DNA of 10,129 bases from Haloarcula sp. (GTDB lineage Archaea > Halobacteriota > Halobacteria > Halobacteriales > Haloarculaceae), in the NCBI GenBank assembly GCA_028275075.1, contig JAQCNK010000315.1:1-10129 (forward strand). Direction: 5' to 3'. Below, piece by piece: positions 7,404 through 10,129 of this stretch; position 1 is the stretch's first letter; every line of letters starts with the position of its first letter. Both the position numbers and the translations under genes were made by a program. The notes below the pieces were generated by a model. That model saw only the letters and a list, made by a program, of their open reading frames with translations. It did not search any database and was not told the origin of the DNA.

Positions 7404-7708
7404 CCCATATTCTGCACCCCCTCATTTCAGTCCGATCAATTTTCCCTCTGGCGATTAGTCGATTTATTGTATGAGATTAAACAGTACCAGTCCCGACGTG
7501 ACCGACAAAACTCCAACCGGCATCAAAACAGCCACAGAGAGCATAAAACGCGCTCTTTCGCCGGTTTCAGATGGACCTAACGAGACGACGATTGGGGACA
7601 GGGCACCTGCTGAGCCGGCTACACGCGTTATGATAACTATCCAACTTATTTACAAAACCGAAAGAGGGGAAAATGACGCGACCGAGATCAAGGGGTGCGG
7701 AATATGGG
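7404..7708 (+). mobile_element. MITE-like element, right copy (305 bp)
   Basis: This is a direct repeat of 2502-2806 with identical length. The left terminal repeat CCCATATTCTGCACCCC (7404-7420) has one change from the consensus; the right one (7692-7708) is perfect. The last third differs strongly from the left copy while the first 231 bp are nearly identical. Minus-strand translation of the last third has a stop absent from the left copy, which argues against a conserved protein on that strand. Confidence 0.8.
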
Positions 7709-7714
7709 GTGGAC
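7709..7714. repeat. Putative target-site duplication GTGGAC, right copy
   Basis: It is identical to 2496-2501 and directly adjoins the outer terminal repeat of the right MITE-like copy. Together the two copies delimit 2502-7708 as one inserted unit. Confidence 0.65.
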
Positions 7715-7824
7715 GACGTGCGTGTCCGTCGCACCCGCCCGCCGCCGACGTCTGGTCGACCCGCTGGGCATATACGGGTTCGGCTCACAAGTCGCTTGCA
7801 AGCGTTCATTTTCCTCGACGGTTA
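7715..7824. other. GC-rich intergenic DNA, right half, with a 12-bp palindrome
   Basis: No gene is supported. The only compact structure is a perfect 12-bp palindrome, CGCTTGCAAGCG, at 7793-7804. A minus-strand ATG at 7809 opens a short Arg-rich frame running into the MITE. Its composition looks like chance coding in GC-rich DNA. Confidence 0.45.
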
Positions 7825-7885
7825 CCGGAGACAGAGGGCGCGAAGAGCGGGACTCTATCCCGCGATGAGCGCCCGGACACACCGG
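7825..7885 (-). repeat. Two-stage hairpin repeat, right copy (inverted relative to 2342-2404)
   Basis: Read on the minus strand this segment begins CCGGTGTGTCCGGGC and ends in CCCTCTGTCTCCGG, closely matching the left copy. On the plus strand the outer stem is GGGCGC (7836-7841) with GCGCCC (7869-7874) and the inner stem is GCGGGA (7847-7852) with TCCCGC (7858-7863), separated by 5/5 internal loops. Relative to the left copy the outer stem has lost one base on each arm at matching positions, so pairing is kept. It lies 11 nt beyond the hairpin at the polB stop codon. Confidence 0.7.
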
Positions 7886-7896
7886 ATACCCGGTTC

Positions 7897-7939
7897 ATGC
7901 TGGCGGACGAACATCTGCGGGATGTTCGTCCGTCAGCAT
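7897..7939 (-). terminator. 19-bp stem-loop overlapping the polB stop codon
   Basis: Arms 7897-7915 and 7921-7939 are complementary over 19 positions with one mismatch, around a 5-nt loop. The 5' arm in the transcript starts on the last base of the polB TGA. As with the RNase H-like gene, there is no T tract after it. It likely marks the polB mRNA 3' end. Confidence 0.55.
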
Positions 7940-10129
7940 CACATGAAATCGCCCAGGCCGGTCTGGTCCTGGCCGGATTTGACCTCCTCCCAGGAGACAT
8001 CGAGCCCCTCCAGGATACGCTCGATGGGTCCTTTCAGTGTCTTGTCGAGCATCTTCTCCCAGTCGATCTCGAACTCCTCGGGGAGCTGGTCGGCGTAGTC
8101 GAAGCAGATGACGTCGGGGTCGCGCTTGAACTCCCGGTACACCGGGTCGTTCTCCAGCTCCGGGTTCTCCGCCTCGACACGCCGGAAAAAGCCCGCGTGC
8201 ACGCGGTCGAGGTAGATCCGCTTTGGCTTCGAGCCACGCTGGAAGTTCGTCCCCAGCACCCGGTTTGCGTACTTCGCGCCACGGACCTGCGCCGTGTCGG
8301 TGTCGTAGTTGTCCAGTCGCTTGCCGATGCCGCCAGGGATACCGATCTCCTCGGGGTCGACCTCGCCCGTCTGGAACCCGTCGATGACCTCCGTGACGTA
8401 CTCCTTTATCTGTTCGAGGTCCTCGCCGGTCACGATCTGCTGGATGACCTCGAGTTGCACCTCCTTCGTGATGGGTGCGATATCCGAGCGCTGGTACTCG
8501 AAGCCCGTGATATCGATATCGTCGACGTCCTTTCCCTCCTTCCAGACGATGTGACCGGCGTAGCGCTTCTTCTTGCCGGCCTGGAAAAAGCGCCGGTAGA
8601 GTTTCTCGAACTCGATCTCGAAGCGGTGCTGGGTGGCGTTGAGCCTCTCGCGGGCGAACTCGTCGTAGGCCCCGTTGATGCGCTCCTCTATCTCGAACGA
8701 GCGCTCGATCGCCGCCTCCTTTGTCGCCTCGTTTCCCATACTTATCATGATACTGTCGGTATCTCCATATATAACATTCTTATCAATTTCGTTTGTAACC
8801 TCCTGTGTGAAATCTATCACATCTCTGCCAGTTGCGGTGACGGCCGCGCCCATCTCCCGGTCGTAGAGGCGGAATCTATCCCACCCCAAAACGCCGTACA
8901 ATGATTGCCCAACCGCCTGAAACCTCCCGTTTCTGCCGGCAAGCAGCGTGTGGTTGTCTTCGACTGTCACACAGTAGACACCATCGTCGGCCTCACTCTG
9001 CGACCCGCTCCGGTGCATCCGGAACGAGTTCCTGGCGTTCTCGGTGCAGTGTATGCGCCACGAACCGCTGTCTCGCCTGTAACTCGCGGTCAGACCGAGA
9101 TGCGTACAGAGGCGCAACACGTCGTCACGCAGACGTTTACTTGAGGTGGTGAACCGCCACGAATTGGGCTGTCGGTCGCCATCGCCGGCGACAAGCGTAT
9201 CGAGAAATCCCCGTTTCTGTTCCTCGCCTGCTTCGAAGACGAACTCGGGAATCCGCTTCTCGTGACTCGTTTCGCCACACGCGTCGCGGAGATACTCGCC
9301 GAACAACTGTGAGGTGAACTGATAGCTCCGGTTGTTCACGTAGTAGTCGAACCCCATCCGGTCGAGGAGTTGGCCGATACGGGTCTGCTCGCTCTCGCCG
9401 CCATCGGTAACTGTGGCCGTCTGGGCAATCTGGACGGTGGTCGACGACCCGCGGAAGTTCTCTCCGAATTGCTTTGACTCCGACGTGTACACGTTCCCCT
9501 CGGTGATGTGCCAGGCCAGCAGTTCGTAGAAGTCGTTGCTGTTGTAGGTTCGTGGAGTCCACTTTCGGTTTGCCTCGCTGTGGACGTAACTTTGCTCACA
9601 GACTGATTCGATGTACGTCCGGTGTTCCTCGAACTGCTCCGGAGTAAAGACGTACCCCTCGACGCCGAGGTCGTTTTTCAGCCTCGTAGGTGGTTCCCAT
9701 CCCAGTTCTGCCGTGAACGTGTGTCCATGAACTGAGGGACGGACCCATACCTCGTACTCGCCGTCGAGCAGTCGTGTGAGGTCGATTCTCTCGACGGGGT
9801 CGCCGTGGTCGAACCCCCAGTCGTGGGGCATCTCGTAGTGACAGTCGTCGTATAGCTCTCCCGCCTCAACAAAGTCCCACTCCTTCTCGGTCACACCGTT
9901 TGTGTCGTCTTCCCGGACGAGCATCCGGTGGTTGGGCGTCACGCGGAAATCGATGTTGCTCGTCTGGATGTCCACCAGTTCGCCGTCGTACTCGGGGTAG
10001 GCGTGTGTCTCGACGACTGGCTTGACCTCCATCTCCATCGTGTCCGGGTCCAGCGAGTACACCTCGTCTCCGACCGCCAGGTCGCGGATGTCCCTGACCC
10101 CCTCGGGTGTCAGCACCTCCGTGTCCGGC
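7939..10129 (-). CDS. polB: Family B DNA polymerase with intein, C-terminal part (5' end outside window)
   Basis: PolB is the archaeal family B replicative/repair DNA polymerase. The frame is open from the right edge to the TGA at 7939-7941. Polymerase sequence occupies 7939-8904: SLYGVLGWDRFRLYDREMG is the end of motif B (KxxxNSxYG), YGDTDS (8752-8769) is motif C with the two metal-binding aspartates, KKRYAG and GFEYQRSD are thumb/palm contacts typical of archaeal PolB. The last residues QTGLGDFM match a PCNA-binding box (QxxLxxF[M/F]). The exonuclease domain and motif A lie beyond the window. Upstream of SLYG the reading frame is an intein (separate entry). Most codons are GC-rich as in neighbours, but patches at about 8738-8830 and 8872-8904 are AT-rich. 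Convergent with the RNase H-like gene. Confidence 0.95.
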   Translation of the reverse strand, partial: PDTEVLTPEGVRDIRDLAVGDEVYSLDPDTMEMEVKPVVETHAYPEYDGELVDIQTSNIDFRVTPNHRMLVREDDTNGVTEKEWDFVEAGELYDDCHYEMPHDWGFDHGDPVERIDLTRLLDGEYEVWVRPSVHGHTFTAELGWEPPTRLKNDLGVEGYVFTPEQFEEHRTYIESVCEQSYVHSEANRKWTPRTYNSNDFYELLAWHITEGNVYTSESKQFGENFRGSSTTVQIAQTATVTDGGESEQTRIGQLLDRMGFDYYVNNRSYQFTSQLFGEYLRDACGETSHEKRIPEFVFEAGEEQKRGFLDTLVAGDGDRQPNSWRFTTSSKRLRDDVLRLCTHLGLTASYRRDSGSWRIHCTENARNSFRMHRSGSQSEADDGVYCVTVEDNHTLLAGRNGRFQAVGQSLYGVLGWDRFRLYDREMGAAVTATGRDVIDFTQEVTNEIDKNVIYGDTDSIMISMGNEATKEAAIERSFEIEERINGAYDEFARERLNATQHRFEIEFEKLYRRFFQAGKKKRYAGHIVWKEGKDVDDIDITGFEYQRSDIAPITKEVQLEVIQQIVTGEDLEQIKEYVTEVIDGFQTGEVDPEEIGIPGGIGKRLDNYDTDTAQVRGAKYANRVLGTNFQRGSKPKRIYLDRVHAGFFRRVEAENPELENDPVYREFKRDPDVICFDYADQLPEEFEIDWEKMLDKTLKGPIERILEGLDVSWEEVKSGQDQTGLGDFM
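8905..10129 (-). other. Intein with LAGLIDADG homing endonuclease, inserted at PolB motif B (N-terminus just outside window)
   Basis: Inteins excise themselves from the host protein; the embedded endonuclease spreads the element to empty alleles. In order: block A PDTEVLTPEG...LAVGDEVYSLD at the window edge, so only the first few residues are missing; block B DFRVTPNHRMLV (His in TxxH at about 9924-9935); LAGLIDADG-like block C LLAWHITEGN (about 9493-9522) and block E FLDTLVAGDGD (about 9175-9207), both keeping an acidic residue at the catalytic position; block F YCVTVEDNHTLLAG; and the C-terminal junction AVGQ followed by Ser of SLYG (Gln codon 8905-8907, Ser codon 8902-8904). At least 408 residues, a full-size intein. 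The last residue is Gln and the penultimate Gly rather than His-Asn, a less common but known type of end. The endonuclease may still be active. Confidence 0.9.

Larger units (their letters stand above)
2502..7708. mobile_element. Composite island bounded by two direct MITE-like copies, carrying a type IIG-like R-M gene and a wHTH/2-TM gene
   Basis: The 5.2-kb segment starts and ends with the same 17-bp terminal repeat (CCCATATTCCGCACCCC at 2502-2518, its complement at 7692-7708) and is flanked by GTGGAC on both sides. The interior is visibly AT-richer than the chromosome: hand counts of 60-bp lines give 58% GC at 5641, 43% at 5821 and 38% at 6361, against 62% at 1021 in the helicase gene. Cargo is one small membrane protein gene (-) and one large restriction-modification gene (+). 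No transposase is inside, so movement would need one supplied in trans. The parsimonious reading is a compound transposition. The alternative is recombination into a pre-existing single MITE that already had its own target duplication. Confidence 0.65.

Noticed and set aside
7471..8904. Plus-strand open frame of 477 codons from the right MITE-like copy into the polB region
   Set aside because: Most of it is antisense to PolB motifs on the minus strand, and it fuses unrelated MITE and intergenic sequence. It is a chance frame.
1..10129. CRISPR arrays, tRNA or rRNA genes, or a replication origin
   Set aside because: No regularly spaced repeats, no cloverleaf-like sequence, no rRNA signature and no clustered origin-type repeats were seen on either strand.

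Overview
The window reads as chromosome of a halophilic archaeon (class Halobacteria). The flanking genes are GC-rich and encode Asp/Glu-rich proteins. TATA-like boxes sit about 25 nt upstream of start codons, as in leaderless archaeal transcripts. At the right edge there is an archaeal family B DNA polymerase gene with an intein. No rRNA, tRNA or CRISPR array was seen.

Layout, left to right: (1) 1-1569 (+), the C-terminal part of a UvrD/Rep-type superfamily 1 DNA helicase, cut by the window edge. (2) 1670-2290 (+), an RNase H-fold protein with a textbook leaderless promoter and a strong 3' hairpin. (3) 2502-7708, an AT-richer island bounded by two direct copies of a 305-bp MITE-like element with 17-bp terminal inverted repeats. 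The outermost edges carry the same 6-bp sequence GTGGAC, as a target-site duplication would. The island holds a small winged-helix/two-TM membrane protein gene (2891-3424, -) and a single-chain type IIG-like restriction-modification gene (3850-7332, +). (4) 7709-7938, the other half of the intergenic region the island split. (5) 7939-10129 (-), the 3' part of polB: the C-terminal polymerase segment preceded by an almost complete LAGLIDADG intein that runs off the window.

Helicase, RNase H-like protein and PolB form a replication/repair neighbourhood in which the RNase H-like gene and polB converge. The island landed between their 3' ends, where it breaks no gene. Its cargo looks like a compact defence cassette: one polypeptide with PD-(D/E)XK nuclease, N6-adenine methyltransferase and target-recognition region, beside a divergently transcribed membrane protein that may be a regulator or effector.

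The main points for follow-up are: the composite MITE-bounded island with matching outer 6-bp repeats; a two-stage hairpin present in inverted orientation beyond both convergent genes, with compensatory changes in its outer stem; an intein ending Gly-Gln rather than His-Asn; and AT-rich codon patches in polB at two classical archaeal intein sites.
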